A program made the position numbers and the translations under genes. A stretch of DNA of 64,000 nucleotides from Kofleriaceae bacterium (lineage in GTDB: Bacteria > Myxococcota_A > Polyangia > Haliangiales > Haliangiaceae), in contig JACKDR010000007.1 in NCBI GenBank assembly GCA_020633495.1, positions 186,001 to 250,000 on the forward strand, in the 5' to 3' direction. This document shows positions 20,428 to 29,384 of the stretch, piece after piece. The notes under the pieces are model-generated. The model did not search any database. It was not told where the DNA came from and saw only the letters and a program-made list of their open reading frames with translations. Numbering within the stretch: position 1 is the first letter of the stretch; each line of letters begins with the position of its first letter.

Positions 20428-21540
20428 CTACTCTGCCAGCAGGGCGCCGAGCTGCGCGACGTTGGCGCCGGCGCCGCCCAGCGTGAGCTCGAGCTGCTTG
20501 GCCAGCGGGTAGTAGCGGGCCAGCGGGTAGTCCAGGTCGAAGCCGATGCCGCCGTGCAGGTGCTGCGCGGCGTAGGTGACGCGCTGGCCGCCGTCGGCGG
20601 CGAAGATCTTGGCGATCGCCAGCTCGCGCGCCGCGGGCAGCCCCTCGGCCAGCCGCCACGCCGCCTCCCACAGGGTCAGCCGCATGGCCTCGACGTCGAT
20701 GTAGGCGTCGGCGGCGCGCTGCGCCACCGCCTGGAAGGTCGCGATCGGCCGCTCGAACTGCGTCCGCTGGCTCGTGTACTGCGCGGTCATGCGCAGGACC
20801 TGCTCGCACAACCCGACCTCCATCGCGCACAGCCCGATCGCGGCGCGGTCGAGCAGCCACGCCAGCGTCGCCGCGCCGTCGCCGGGCGGGCCCAGCTCGT
20901 CGGTCGCCGCGACCGCGACGCCGGTCAAGGTCACCAGGCCCTGGACCTCGCCAGTGGTCGCGACCTGGCGCTCGATCGCGACGCCGGCCGCGGCCGGATC
21001 GACCACGAACAGCCGCACCACGCCATCGTCGACCTGGCGCGCCGGCACGATCACGCGGGCGGCGCGGTGCGCCGCCGGCACGCAGGTCTTGACGCCGTCG
21101 AGCCGCCAGCCGTCGCCGTCGCGACGCGCCGTGGTCGCCAGCGTCCGCGCGTCGAGCTGCGCGGGCTCGGTCAGCGCCGCCGTGATCATCGTCTTGCCCG
21201 CGACCACGTCGCGCAGCAGCGCGCGCTGCGCCGGGGCGCCGAACCGATCGACCGCCAGGGCCGCGGTCGTCACCGCCCACAGCGGCACCGGCGCCGCCGC
21301 CGCGCCGGCCGCGGCCAGCAGCGCGCACAGCTCGAGCAGACCCTGGCCGGCGCCGCCGACGTCGTCGGCGACCGCGACCCCGAGGATCCCGGCGGTCGCG
21401 AGCTCGCGCCACAGGACGTCGTCGAAGCGGTCGTCGCCGCGCTCGAGCTGCTTGCGGACGTCCTGGGTCAGGCGGTCGGTGAAGATGCGGCCCGCCAGCT
21501 CGGCGACCTCGCGTTGCTCGTCGGTGAGGTGGAAGTCCAC
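20428..21540 (-). CDS. fadE27: acyl-CoA dehydrogenase, FadE27 (ChsE5)-like
   Basis: The predicted 370-residue protein resembles FadE27. Shared segments are RFDDVLWRELATAGILG, QVLRMTAQYTSQRTQFERPI.TFQAV.QR, DAYIDVEAMRLTLWEAAWR, and a C-terminal HLHGGIGFDLDYPLARYYPLAKQ. FadE26 and FadE27 form an alpha2beta2 dehydrogenase (ChsE4-ChsE5) for C27 and C24 sterol side-chain CoA esters. It is the last gene of the operon that begins at 25986 and lies 9 bp after its fadE26-like partner, supporting a heteromer. Confidence 0.85.
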   Translation of the reverse strand: MDFHLTDEQREVAELAGRIFTDRLTQDVRKQLERGDDRFDDVLWRELATAGILGVAVADDVGGAGQGLLELCALLAAAGAAAAPVPLWAVTTAALAVDRFGAPAQRALLRDVVAGKTMITAALTEPAQLDARTLATTARRDGDGWRLDGVKTCVPAAHRAARVIVPARQVDDGVVRLFVVDPAAAGVAIERQVATTGEVQGLVTLTGVAVAATDELGPPGDGAATLAWLLDRAAIGLCAMEVGLCEQVLRMTAQYTSQRTQFERPIATFQAVAQRAADAYIDVEAMRLTLWEAAWRLAEGLPAARELAIAKIFAADGGQRVTYAAQHLHGGIGFDLDYPLARYYPLAKQLELTLGGAGANVAQLGALLAE

Positions 21541-21549
21541 GGGGTCTCC

Positions 21550-22725
21550 TCAGCGCGGCGCGCGCGGCATGCCCAGCCCGAGCTGGGCGATGATGTCGCG
21601 CTGGATCTCGTTGGTGCCGCCGCCGAACGTCAGCACCAGGGTGGTCCGGTAGTAGGTCTCGATGCGGCCGCGCAGCAGCGCGCCCGGCGACCCGGCCTTG
21701 AGCAGCCCGGGCGCGCCCAGCACCTCGAGCAGCTGCTGGTAGATGCGCACGAAGCCCTCGCTGCCGAAGACCTTGACCGTCGACGACTCCGCCGGGTCGA
21801 GGCGGTCCTGATCGACGTGCTGGGCCTGGCGCCACGCCATCAGCCGCAGCGCCTCGATCGTCGCGGTGGCGCGGGCCAGCGCCTGCTGCACCCACGGCGC
21901 CTCGATCACCCGGCGGCCGTCGGCGGTCCGGGTCTGGCGCGCCCACGCGCAGGTCTCCTCGACGAAGCGCGCCACCGGGCCGGGCGCCATCAGCGCCACC
22001 CGCTCGTGGTTGAGCTGGGTCGTGATCAGCCGCCAGCCCTCGTTCTCGCGCGCGACCCGCATCGTCACCGGCACCCGCACGTCCTCGAGGTACGTCACGT
22101 TGGTGCGGTTGCCGCCGAGCGTGTGGATCGGCGTGATCGTCACCCCGGGCGCGCGCCGGTCGACCATCAGGATCGAGATGCCCTTGTGGCGGGGCGCGTC
22201 GGGATCGGTCCGCACCGCCAGCCACACGTAGTCGGCGTACTCGGCGAGGCTGGTGAACACCTTCTGGCCGTTGACGACGTAGTGGTCGCCGTCGCGGACC
22301 GCGCGGGTCGTCAGCGCCGCCAGGTCGGTGCCGGCGCCGGGCTCGGAGTAGCCGATCGCGAAGTGCAGCTCGCCGCGCAGGATCCGCGGCAGCATCGCCG
22401 CCTTCTGCTCGTCGCTGCCGTACTTCATCAGCGTCGGCCCGACCGTGCACAGGGTCAGGAACGGGATCGGGAAGCCGGCGCGCTGGACCTCGTCGAAGAA
22501 GATGAACTGCTCGATCGCGGGCCGGGCCTGGCCGCCGAACTCGCGCGGCCAGCCGACCCCGAGCCAGCCGTCGGCGCCGAGCCGGCGCAGCACCCGGGTG
22601 TACGCCGGGCCGCCGCCCTCGGTGCCGGCGACCTCGGCCAGCACCTCGTCGTCGACCAGCTCGGCGAGGTAGGTGCGCAGGCGGTCGCGCAGGGCCCGCT
22701 CGTCGGACGAGTAGTCGATGTACAT
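21550..22725 (-). CDS. fadE26: acyl-CoA dehydrogenase, FadE26 (ChsE4)-like
   Basis: This 391-residue acyl-CoA dehydrogenase has DGWLGVGWPREFGGQ, AIGYSEPGAGTDLA, VNGQKVFTSLAEYADYVWLAVRTDPD and LITTQLNHERVAL. The C-terminal SPGALLRGRIE..., LTFGGGTNEIQRDIIAQLGL is closer to FadE26 than to FadE29. It is probably the catalytic subunit, paired with the next gene, for alpha,beta-desaturation of sterol side-chain CoA thioesters. The start has GGGAGG upstream. It follows ltp3 in the operon. Confidence 0.87.
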   Translation of the reverse strand: MYIDYSSDERALRDRLRTYLAELVDDEVLAEVAGTEGGGPAYTRVLRRLGADGWLGVGWPREFGGQARPAIEQFIFFDEVQRAGFPIPFLTLCTVGPTLMKYGSDEQKAAMLPRILRGELHFAIGYSEPGAGTDLAALTTRAVRDGDHYVVNGQKVFTSLAEYADYVWLAVRTDPDAPRHKGISILMVDRRAPGVTITPIHTLGGNRTNVTYLEDVRVPVTMRVARENEGWRLITTQLNHERVALMAPGPVARFVEETCAWARQTRTADGRRVIEAPWVQQALARATATIEALRLMAWRQAQHVDQDRLDPAESSTVKVFGSEGFVRIYQQLLEVLGAPGLLKAGSPGALLRGRIETYYRTTLVLTFGGGTNEIQRDIIAQLGLGMPRAPR

Positions 22726-22741
22726 GGTCCCTCCCGGAAGC

Positions 22742-23902
22742 TCAGGGTCGGTCGCGGCCGACGATCCACATCGCGAAGAACTGCGAGCCGCCGCCGTAGG
22801 CGTGGCCCATGGCGCGGCGCGCGCCGTCGACCTGGTGCTCGCCGGCCTGGTCGCGGACCTGCATCGCGGCCTCGGCGAACCGCAGCATGCCGCTGGCGCC
22901 GATCGGGTTCGAGCACAGGACGCCGCCCGACGGGTTGATCGGCAGGGCGCCGCCCAGCGCGGTCGCCCCCGACGCGGTGACCTTCCAGCCCTCGCCCTCG
23001 GCGGCGAAGCCCAGGTTCTCCAGCCACATCGGCTCGAACCACGAGAACGGCACGTACAGCTCGGCGACGTCGAGGTCCTTGCTCGGCGTGTGGATGCCGG
23101 CCTGGGCGTAGATGTCGCGGGCGCAGTCGCGGCCGGCCTGCGGGTTGACCTGATCGCGGCCGCTGAAGACGACCGGCTCGCTGCGGGTCGCCAGGCCGTG
23201 GACCCACGCCGGCGGCCGCGGCGCCGCGGCGGCGTCCTCGGCGGCGAGCACCATCGCGCAGGCGCCGTCCGACGACGGGCAGGTCTCGAGGTAGCGGATC
23301 GGATCCCACAGCATCGGCGAGTCCGCGACCATGGCGCGGTCGATGCCCTTGATGCGCAGGTGCGCGTACGGGTTCTTGAGGCCGTGCTGGCGATCCTTGA
23401 CCGCGACCTGCAGGCCGACGTCGTCGGGCGCGCCGCTACGGCGCATGTAGGCGCGGACCAGCGGCGCGAAGTAGCCGCCGGCGCCGGCGGTGAGCTGGGG
23501 CTGGAACGGGATGCGCGGCGACAGCGCCCACATCGCGTCGCTCTCGGACTGCTTCTCGAACGCCACCGTGAGGACCCGGCGGTGGATGCCGCCCATGATC
23601 AGGTGCGCCGCGCAGATCGCGGTCGAGCCGCCGACCGAGCCGGCGGTGTGGACCCGGAGGATCGGCTTGCCGGCGGCGCCCAGCGCGTCGGCCAGGAACA
23701 GCTCCGGCATCATCACGCCCTCGAACATGTCGGGGGCCTTGCCGATGACGACGGCGTCGATGTCCTTCCAGGTCAGCTCGGCGTCGGCGAGGGCGCGCAG
23801 CGCGGCCTCGCGGATCAGCCCCGGGATCGACACGTCCTGGCGCTTGGCCTTGTGGTGGGTCTGGCCGATGCCGACGATCGCGCAGCGGTTGGCGGCGGTC
23901 AC
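22742..23902 (-). CDS. ltp3: thiolase-fold lipid-transfer/aldolase protein, Ltp3-like
   Basis: This 386-residue thiolase-superfamily protein closely resembles Ltp3 (Rv3523). It shares AKRQDVSIPGLIREA, AVVIGKAPDMFEGVMMPELF, VHTAGSVGGSTA, FEKQSESDAMWALS, YVPFSWFEPMWLENLGF and MGHAYGGGSQFFAMW. At the position of the thiolase nucleophile the sequence is HTAGS without cysteine, as expected for steroid aldolases rather than thiolases. In Rhodococcus, Ltp3 and Ltp4 are needed for C24-branched sterol side chains. GTG 23902 overlaps the ltp4 stop, so the upstream ATG at 23953 was not used. Confidence 0.9.
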   Translation of the reverse strand: MTAANRCAIVGIGQTHHKAKRQDVSIPGLIREAALRALADAELTWKDIDAVVIGKAPDMFEGVMMPELFLADALGAAGKPILRVHTAGSVGGSTAICAAHLIMGGIHRRVLTVAFEKQSESDAMWALSPRIPFQPQLTAGAGGYFAPLVRAYMRRSGAPDDVGLQVAVKDRQHGLKNPYAHLRIKGIDRAMVADSPMLWDPIRYLETCPSSDGACAMVLAAEDAAAAPRPPAWVHGLATRSEPVVFSGRDQVNPQAGRDCARDIYAQAGIHTPSKDLDVAELYVPFSWFEPMWLENLGFAAEGEGWKVTASGATALGGALPINPSGGVLCSNPIGASGMLRFAEAAMQVRDQAGEHQVDGARRAMGHAYGGGSQFFAMWIVGRDRP

Positions 23903-25017
23903 GGCGCACCTCCGTCGGTCTCGAGCACGCAGACCAGGTTCTGTTGCAGGCACGGCCCCGAGGTGGCGTGAGCGAGGGCGCGGCGGCCGTCGCCGGCCAT
24001 CAGCCGGGCGGCGGCCTCGCCGAGCCGGGTCAGGCCCGCGACCATCATCGGGTTGGCGGCGAGCGCGCCGCCGGAGGGGTTGATCGCCGGGCCGTCGCCA
24101 CCGTCGCCGTCGTCGATGCCGTCGGCGGTGCCGTCGTCAGTGGGCAGCCCGAGCGCGTCGCGCAGGATCAGCTCCTGGTGGCTGAACGGCGCGTGCAGCT
24201 CGACCAGATCGAACGGCGCCGCGTCGGGGCCGGCGCCGGCGCGGGCCGCGGCCTCGGCGGTCGACGGCGACCGGGTCAGGTCGCGGTGGCCGAGCTGGTG
24301 CGGCTCGATGCGGTGGTCGATGCCGCGGATCCACGCCGGCCGTGGCACCAGCCGGCGCGCGACATCGCCGGCCGCCAGCACCACCGCGCACGCGCCGTCG
24401 GAGATCGGCGGGCAGTCGTGCTTGCGCAGCGGCGCCACCAGGTAGGGCTCGGCGAGCAGCTCGTCGACCTCGCGCCGGCTACGGCGCTGCGCGCACGGGT
24501 TGGCGGCGGCGGCGCGGCGGCTGCGCGCGGCGACCGCAGCGAGCCGGCGCTCGTCGGCGCGGCCGCTGTCGAGCAGGGCGCGCGCCTGCAGCGCGGCCAG
24601 GCTGATCGCGTCGGCGCCCAGCGGCGCCAGGTAGTACGGATCGAGCTGCTGGACCAGGACGTCGGGCAGCTCGCCCAGCGACGACTTGCCGTAGGCGTAG
24701 ATCAGCGCGGTGTCGACGTCGCCGCACTGCAGCCGGGCCCAGGCCTCGTAGAGGGCCCACGCGCCGTCCATCTCGACGTGCGACTCGGCGATCGGCGGCC
24801 ACGGCGCGACGGCGTCGAGCGCGGCGACGAACGAGAACGGTCGGCCCAGCAGGTAGTCGCAGCTGCCGGAGATCGTGAAGCCGACGTCACGGCGATCGAG
24901 CCCGGCCTGGGCCAGCGCGGCGGTGACCACCGGCTGGACCAGCTCGACCTCTTCACGCTCGGTGTCGCGGCGGACCGCGGGCAGCTGGGCGAAGGCGATG
25001 ATGGCGACGTCCCTCAC
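23899..25017 (-). CDS. ltp4: thiolase-fold lipid-transfer/aldolase protein, Ltp4-like
   Basis: This 372-residue thiolase-superfamily protein resembles Ltp4 (Rv3522). Visible segments are IAFAQLPAVRRDTEREEVELVQPVV, SGSCDYLLGRPFSFV, ESHVEMDGAWALYEAW and INPSGGALAANPMMVAGL. No cysteine occupies the usual nucleophile position (HVEMDGAWA), in keeping with an aldolase role alongside Ltp3 and a DUF35 partner. GTG start at 25017 lies 7 bp after the preceding DUF35 gene. Order DUF35-DUF35-ltp4-ltp3 parallels Rv3521-Rv3523. Confidence 0.88.
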   Translation of the reverse strand: MRDVAIIAFAQLPAVRRDTEREEVELVQPVVTAALAQAGLDRRDVGFTISGSCDYLLGRPFSFVAALDAVAPWPPIAESHVEMDGAWALYEAWARLQCGDVDTALIYAYGKSSLGELPDVLVQQLDPYYLAPLGADAISLAALQARALLDSGRADERRLAAVAARSRRAAAANPCAQRRSRREVDELLAEPYLVAPLRKHDCPPISDGACAVVLAAGDVARRLVPRPAWIRGIDHRIEPHQLGHRDLTRSPSTAEAAARAGAGPDAAPFDLVELHAPFSHQELILRDALGLPTDDGTADGIDDGDGGDGPAINPSGGALAANPMMVAGLTRLGEAAARLMAGDGRRALAHATSGPCLQQNLVCVLETDGGAP

Positions 25018-25024
25018 GGGTCCC

Positions 25025-25543
25025 TCACAGGTGGTTCGCGTAGGTCTCGTAGGCGGCGTCCGGCTCGCCGGACAGCTCGAACCACCGGATGCTCGCCAGC
25101 GTCGGGCCCAGCTGGTCGTCGGCGACCCAGCGCGCCTGGACTCGCATGCCCATCCGCGCCTCCTCGGGCGCGATGCCGCGGACCAGGTGGAAGATCGGCA
25201 TGTCGGCGCCGTCGAGCAGGATCGCGACCGCGACGTAGGGCGGCGGGAACGGCGCGGCCTCGAACGGGATGCGGATCACGCAGAACGTGGTCACCGTGCC
25301 GCGGTCGGCGACCTCGACCGGCTGGTCGGCGGGGACGCCGCAGGTCGGGCACGCGCCGCGCGCCGGCAGGTAGACCTTGGTGCACACCGGGCAGCGGCCG
25401 CCGACGATGCGACGGTCGGCGAGCGCCCGCAGGTACGACGACAGGTGGCGGCCGGCGGTGACCGTGTAGGTCAGCCGGACGTGCGACGGCACCATCGTCA
25501 CCGGGGCGGCCGTCGCGGCGGCGTCGGGCGCGTCGTCGCTCAC
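25025..25543 (-). CDS. DUF35 zinc-ribbon/OB-fold protein (steroid aldolase partner)
   Basis: This 172-residue protein has a central rubredoxin-like zinc ribbon with paired cysteines, GGRCPVCTKVYLPARGACPTCG, followed by an OB-fold (GTVTTFCVIRIPF, YVAVAILLDGADMPIFHLV). DUF35 proteins of this type bind thiolase-fold steroid aldolases and are needed for their activity. GTG start overlaps the next DUF35 gene upstream by GTGA. With its neighbour it probably corresponds to the single larger Rv3521 protein, here split into two genes. Confidence 0.85.
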   Translation of the reverse strand: MSDDAPDAAATAAPVTMVPSHVRLTYTVTAGRHLSSYLRALADRRIVGGRCPVCTKVYLPARGACPTCGVPADQPVEVADRGTVTTFCVIRIPFEAAPFPPPYVAVAILLDGADMPIFHLVRGIAPEEARMGMRVQARWVADDQLGPTLASIRWFELSGEPDAAYETYANHL

Positions 25544-25986
25544 GGCGCCTCCCCGGCGACCGGCACGAAGCACGCCAGGTCGAGGATCGAGCCGGTGCGC
25601 TCGGCGCGCCACCGCGCGGTGACCCGCATGCCGGTGCGCATGGCGTCGGCGGCGCCGGCGTCGACGGCGTGGAGCATCGCGGTGTCGGCGCCGTCGATCC
25701 GGATCAGCGCCCACGCGAAGGGGCGGTCGAGCGGGTGGCCGGGGCGCGGCGTCGCGACCCAGGCCCAGGTCGTGACCACGCCGTCGGGCGGCAGCGGCAC
25801 CGGCTCGCCGGTGGCCTCGCCGGTGGCGGGATCGTACTCGAGCGGCGGCATCAGCACGCGCCCGGTCGTGGTGCGCACGCCCTCGAGGCGGCCGTCGCGC
25901 AGCGCGGTCAGGAACCGGCCGATCACCGGCCCGGTGCTGCGCTGGTACGTGTACTCGAGGACGTAGGGGGCCGACAGGACGTCCAT
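25540..25986 (-). CDS. DUF35-type OB-fold protein
   Basis: The 148-residue product looks like the OB-fold half of a DUF35 protein (VVTTWAWVATPRPGHPLDRPFAWALIRIDGADTAMLHAV) and has no zinc-ribbon cysteines. It is probably a subunit of the Ltp3/Ltp4 complex. ATG 25986 is chosen because it lies just downstream of operator 25996. No Shine-Dalgarno sequence fits in the 9-bp gap, so the message may be leaderless. It is the first gene of the six-gene operon ending at fadE27. Confidence 0.75.
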   Translation of the reverse strand: MDVLSAPYVLEYTYQRSTGPVIGRFLTALRDGRLEGVRTTTGRVLMPPLEYDPATGEATGEPVPLPPDGVVTTWAWVATPRPGHPLDRPFAWALIRIDGADTAMLHAVDAGAADAMRTGMRVTARWRAERTGSILDLACFVPVAGEAP

Positions 25987-25995
25987 GGCTCGGAC

Positions 25996-26009
25996 TAGAA
26001 CATGTTCTA
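25996..26009. promoter_or_regulatory. KstR-type operator (DUF35-ltp4-ltp3-fadE26-fadE27 operon)
   Basis: TAGAACATGTTCTA is a perfect palindrome 9 bp from the first DUF35 start. The ferredoxin stop codon (26007-26009) lies inside it. It divides two co-directional gene groups, implying a separate promoter here. Confidence 0.85.
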
Positions 26010-26228
26010 GTCGGGATGTCCAGGCGCGTCGACGATCCGCAGCGCCTGCCGCGGGCACAGGTGCGCCGCGGCCTCGACCGCGTCGCGCAGCGCCTCGGCG
26101 GGCGCCGGGTCGAGGACCTCGACCTGGTCGTCGTCGCCGACCCGGAACACCGCGGGCGCGGCCTGCTCGCAGCGGCCGTTGCCCTCGCACAGGTCGCGAT
26201 CGACGACGATGCGCAGCGACCCGCTCAC
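26007..26228 (-). CDS. fdxD: small ferredoxin, FdxD-like
   Basis: This 73-residue ferredoxin has DRDLCEGNGRCEQAAPAVF and, near the C-terminus, LCPRQAL. Only three cluster cysteines are seen and Asn replaces the second one of the usual motif. This is the pattern of [3Fe-4S] or variant ferredoxins that serve P450s and related oxygenases. FdxD is known in the mycobacterial cholesterol regulon. It could feed electrons to KshA-type oxygenases or to a P450 encoded elsewhere. GTG 26228 overlaps the aldehyde dehydrogenase stop by GTGA. Confidence 0.85.
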   Translation of the reverse strand: MSGSLRIVVDRDLCEGNGRCEQAAPAVFRVGDDDQVEVLDPAPAEALRDAVEAAAHLCPRQALRIVDAPGHPD

Positions 26229-27754
26229 GACATCCACCGGCCCAGCGGCGTGCCCCACACCCAGCGGATCACCTTCTGCAGCGTCCGCTCCTTGTCGGCG
26301 GTGTACGGGTACCAGACCTGCTCCTCCTTGGGCCCGAAGCGGTCGACCAGGATCGGCTGGGCGTGGCAGTAGCCGCGCAGCCCGGTGTCGCCGTTGACCT
26401 GGCCGACCCCGGACGCCTTGCGGCCGCCGAACGGCGCCTCGCACGCGCCGTAGGTGATCGAGCTGTCGTTGACGCACACCGAGCCGGTGTCGAGGCGCTT
26501 CGCGATCGCCACCGCGCGGGCCTTGTCCTTCGACCACACCGTCCCCGACAGGCCGTAGCGCGAGTCGTTGGCCAGCCGGATCGCCTCGTCGTCGTCGGCG
26601 ACGACGACGATCGGCAGGATCGGCCCGAAGGTCTCGTCCTGCATGATCAGCATGTCGTGGGTGACGTCGGTGAGGACGGTCGGCTCGTAGCACAGCTCGC
26701 CGGCCTCGAGGTTGCGGCGGCCGCCGCACCGCACGGTGGCGCCGCGCGCCACCGCGTCGGCCATGTGGCGCTCGATGGTGTCGAGCTGGCGCGGCCAGAT
26801 CATCGGCCCGACGTCGAACTCGCCGTCGGTGCCCTGGCGCAGGGCCCGGGTCTTCTCGACGACGCGCCGGATGAAGTCCTCGGCGATGCCCTGGTGGACG
26901 TAGACCCGCTCGGTGCCGCAGCAGAACTGACCGGCGTTGAAGAACGCGCCGAAGACGGCGCCGCCGGCGGCGCGCTCGAGGTCGGCGTCGTCGCAGACGA
27001 TCATCGCGTCCTTGCCGCCGAGCTCGAGCGTGCACGGGATCAGGTTGCGGCCGCAGGCCTCGCCGACCTTGCGGCCGGTGGCGACGCTGCCGGTGAACGA
27101 GATCTTGTCGACGCCGCCGTCGACCAGGGCGGCGCCGGTGGCGCCGTCGCCCTGGACGATCTGCAGGACGTCGGCGGGCAGGCCGGCCTCGGCCAGCAGC
27201 TCGCCGACCAGCGCGCCGGCGAACGGCGTCACCTCCGACGGCTTGAGCAGCACCGCGTTGCCGGCCATCAGCGCCTGCACCGTCGGGTTGAGGCCGAGGA
27301 TGAACGGCCCGTTCCACGGCGTGATGATGCCGACGACGCCGAGCGGCCGGTACGTCACCAGCAGCTTCTTGGTGCGCAAGAGGTGCAGCCCGGGGCGGCG
27401 ATCGCCGAGGATCGCCGCGGCGTGCTTGGCGTAGTAGGTCAGCGAGTCGAGCGCCGGGAACACCTCCATCATCAGCGACTCGAACTGCGAGCGGCCGGTG
27501 TCGCGGCGGATGACGTCGATGAACCGCGCCTGGTCGGTGCGCAGGATCTCGGCGGCGCGCCGCATGATCACGGCGCGCTCGGCGAACGACGTCGCGGCCC
27601 ACGCCGGCTGCGCCGCGCGCGCCCGCGCCACCGCGGCCCGGACGTCGTCCGCGGAGGTCACCGAGATGTCGCCGGTGACCTCCTGGGTCGCCGGGCTGGC
27701 CACGCGCAGGTGGCGCCGGCCGTCTGTCGTGTCGACGGGGACAACGATCGCCAT
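26225..27754 (-). CDS. aldehyde dehydrogenase family protein
   Basis: This 509-residue NAD(P)-dependent aldehyde dehydrogenase is complete. It has the cofactor loop GVVGIITPWNGPF, FTGSVATGRKVGEA, the general-base Glu in LELGGKD, and catalytic Cys 278 in NAGQFCCGTERV. The C-terminal PFGGRKASGVG box is present. In a sterol pathway it could oxidise a side-chain aldehyde (for example at C26) to the acid before CoA ligation; that is inference. AGGAGG precedes the ATG. It is coupled to the ferredoxin gene. Confidence 0.88.
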   Translation of the reverse strand: MAIVVPVDTTDGRRHLRVASPATQEVTGDISVTSADDVRAAVARARAAQPAWAATSFAERAVIMRRAAEILRTDQARFIDVIRRDTGRSQFESLMMEVFPALDSLTYYAKHAAAILGDRRPGLHLLRTKKLLVTYRPLGVVGIITPWNGPFILGLNPTVQALMAGNAVLLKPSEVTPFAGALVGELLAEAGLPADVLQIVQGDGATGAALVDGGVDKISFTGSVATGRKVGEACGRNLIPCTLELGGKDAMIVCDDADLERAAGGAVFGAFFNAGQFCCGTERVYVHQGIAEDFIRRVVEKTRALRQGTDGEFDVGPMIWPRQLDTIERHMADAVARGATVRCGGRRNLEAGELCYEPTVLTDVTHDMLIMQDETFGPILPIVVVADDDEAIRLANDSRYGLSGTVWSKDKARAVAIAKRLDTGSVCVNDSSITYGACEAPFGGRKASGVGQVNGDTGLRGYCHAQPILVDRFGPKEEQVWYPYTADKERTLQKVIRWVWGTPLGRWMS

Positions 27755-27853
27755 TCGATCCTCCTTCGGGATGTCGTCGCCGCCCGACGTCGTCCTCGAC
27801 GTCCGGCGCGGTGGCGACGGGCCGTGGCCGCCCGGCGGGCGGCGGTCAGGCGG

Positions 27854-29008
27854 TCACGGGTTCAGGCGCGCGATCGTCTCGTGCAGCTCGCGCACCAGGT
27901 CGTCCATGATCGTCGCCACCGGGCGCACCGCGTCCATGCGGCCGACGATCTGCCCCACCGGCGAGGTCAACAGCTCCTCGGCGCGGGTCCCGGGCTGGCC
28001 GGCGTAGCGGAAGATCCGCGACGTCGCGTCGGCGGTGGCCATGAACTGCATCGGCATCGCCAGCGGGCCGGGGCCCTTGGGGTCGTCCCACGCGTCGGAC
28101 CACGCGGTGCGCAGCTGCCGCGCCGGCTTGCCGGTGAGCGCCCGCGACCGGACGGTGTCGCGCGAGCCCGCGCGCACCAGCTTGTCCTTGAGCAGCGGGA
28201 TGACGTCCGACTCCTCGGCGGTGAGCCAGATCGAGCCGGTCCACGCCCCCTGGGCACCGAGCGCCATCGCGGCGGCGACCTGGCGGCCGCAGCCGATGCC
28301 GCCGGCCGCCAGCACCGGCGTCTTGCCGACCGCGTCGACGATCTCCGGGACCAGCACCATCGTCGAGATCTCGCCGCAGTGGCCGCCGGCCTCGGTGCCC
28401 TGGGCGACGATGACGTCGACGCCGTTGGCGACGTGCTTGCGCGCGTGCTCGACCCGGCCGGTCAGCGCCGCGACCTTGAGGCCGGCGGCGTGGGCGCGGT
28501 CGACGATGTCGCGCGGCGGCGGACCCAGCGCGTTGGCGAGCAGCTTGATGGGCCGGGTCTTGGCCAGCTCCAGCACCAGGTCGACCTGGGGCCGGGTGGT
28601 CTCCTCGGTCCAGGCCAGCAGGTGGTGCCAGGCGTCGGTGCCCTCGGGCAGCGGCGGCACCTCGTGCCGCGTCAGCAGCTCCTCGATGAACGCCTTGTGG
28701 CGGGCCGGGATCATCTGCTCGAGCATCGAGCCCAGCTGCGCGGCGCCGCCGGTCTGGCCGGCGCCCTCGTACTTGGCGGGCATGACGACGTCGACACCGT
28801 ACGGCTTGCCGTCGACGTGGGCCTCGATGAAGTCGAGGCCCTCGCGGAGCTGATCGACGGTGTACGCGACGGCGCCGAGCACGCCCATGCCGCCGGCGCG
28901 GCTGACCGCCGCGACCACCTCGGGCGCCTTGCTGAACGCGAAGATCGGGACCTCGAGCCCCAGCTCCTCGGCCAGGGGCGAGCTGATCCGCTTGCCGGTG
29001 GCGGCCAT
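27854..29008 (-). CDS. nitronate monooxygenase-family flavoprotein
   Basis: This 384-residue protein belongs to the 2-nitropropane dioxygenase/nitronate monooxygenase family. It has VPIFAFSKAPEVVAAVSRAGGMGVLGA, DVIVAQGTEAGGHCGEI and TPVLAAGGIGCGRQVAAAMALGAQGAWTGSIWL, which build the FMN barrel. It is distinct from the IpdC-like protein at 6219 and its steroid substrate, if any, is unknown. It directly follows the SCP2 gene and shares operator 29385. About 100 bp without a gene separates it from the aldehyde dehydrogenase gene. Confidence 0.85.
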   Translation of the reverse strand: MAATGKRISSPLAEELGLEVPIFAFSKAPEVVAAVSRAGGMGVLGAVAYTVDQLREGLDFIEAHVDGKPYGVDVVMPAKYEGAGQTGGAAQLGSMLEQMIPARHKAFIEELLTRHEVPPLPEGTDAWHHLLAWTEETTRPQVDLVLELAKTRPIKLLANALGPPPRDIVDRAHAAGLKVAALTGRVEHARKHVANGVDVIVAQGTEAGGHCGEISTMVLVPEIVDAVGKTPVLAAGGIGCGRQVAAAMALGAQGAWTGSIWLTAEESDVIPLLKDKLVRAGSRDTVRSRALTGKPARQLRTAWSDAWDDPKGPGPLAMPMQFMATADATSRIFRYAGQPGTRAEELLTSPVGQIVGRMDAVRPVATIMDDLVRELHETIARLNP

Positions 29009-29010
29009 GG

Positions 29011-29346
29011 TCAGCTCGCCGGCGGCAGGAACTTGTTCATCTTCTGGGCCATCGGGATCGAGCCCGAGACCTTGAGCTTGCGGGTCAGGAACGCCTTGGC
29101 GCCGTTGAGCTCGCCGTTGGCGAGCTTGACGTAGTCGTCCGCCGAGATCTTGTAGGTCACCGTCGGGTCCGGCGCGCCGCCGGGCTCGACCGCGACGTTG
29201 CCGTCGGTGATGCGGACCGTCCAGGTGCCGCCGTTGGAGCCGGCGAGCTCGTAGACGAACGTGGCGTTGACGCCCTTGGCCTCCTCGGCCTTGAAGCGCT
29301 CCTGGATGGTCTCGAAGTACTCGGTGCAGCTGTTGATGCGACGCAT
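29011..29346 (-). CDS. SCP2 sterol-binding domain protein
   Basis: This 111-residue single-domain protein has the SCP2/sterol-transfer pattern. It includes INSCTEYFETIQERFKAEEAKG, then WTVRITDGNVAVEPGG, PTVTYKISADDYVKLANGEL and AFLTRKLKVSGSIPMAQKM. Such domains hold a sterol or acyl-CoA in a hydrophobic tunnel, so a cytoplasmic sterol carrier is likely. ATG 29346 is chosen over the open frame upstream because GGGGGAG precedes it and the operator at 29385 lies just before. It is the first gene of its group. Confidence 0.88.
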   Translation of the reverse strand: MRRINSCTEYFETIQERFKAEEAKGVNATFVYELAGSNGGTWTVRITDGNVAVEPGGAPDPTVTYKISADDYVKLANGELNGAKAFLTRKLKVSGSIPMAQKMNKFLPPAS

Positions 29347-29384
29347 CGATCTCCCCCTTGGGCGAGCGCGGCGGCGCCCGCGTG

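Noticed and set aside
25985..29134. Very long plus-strand open frame opposite fdxD, aldehyde dehydrogenase and flavoprotein genes
   Set aside because: It is an antisense shadow: low-complexity Arg/Ala/Gly/Asp composition and no recognisable domain, while the minus strand encodes clear families.
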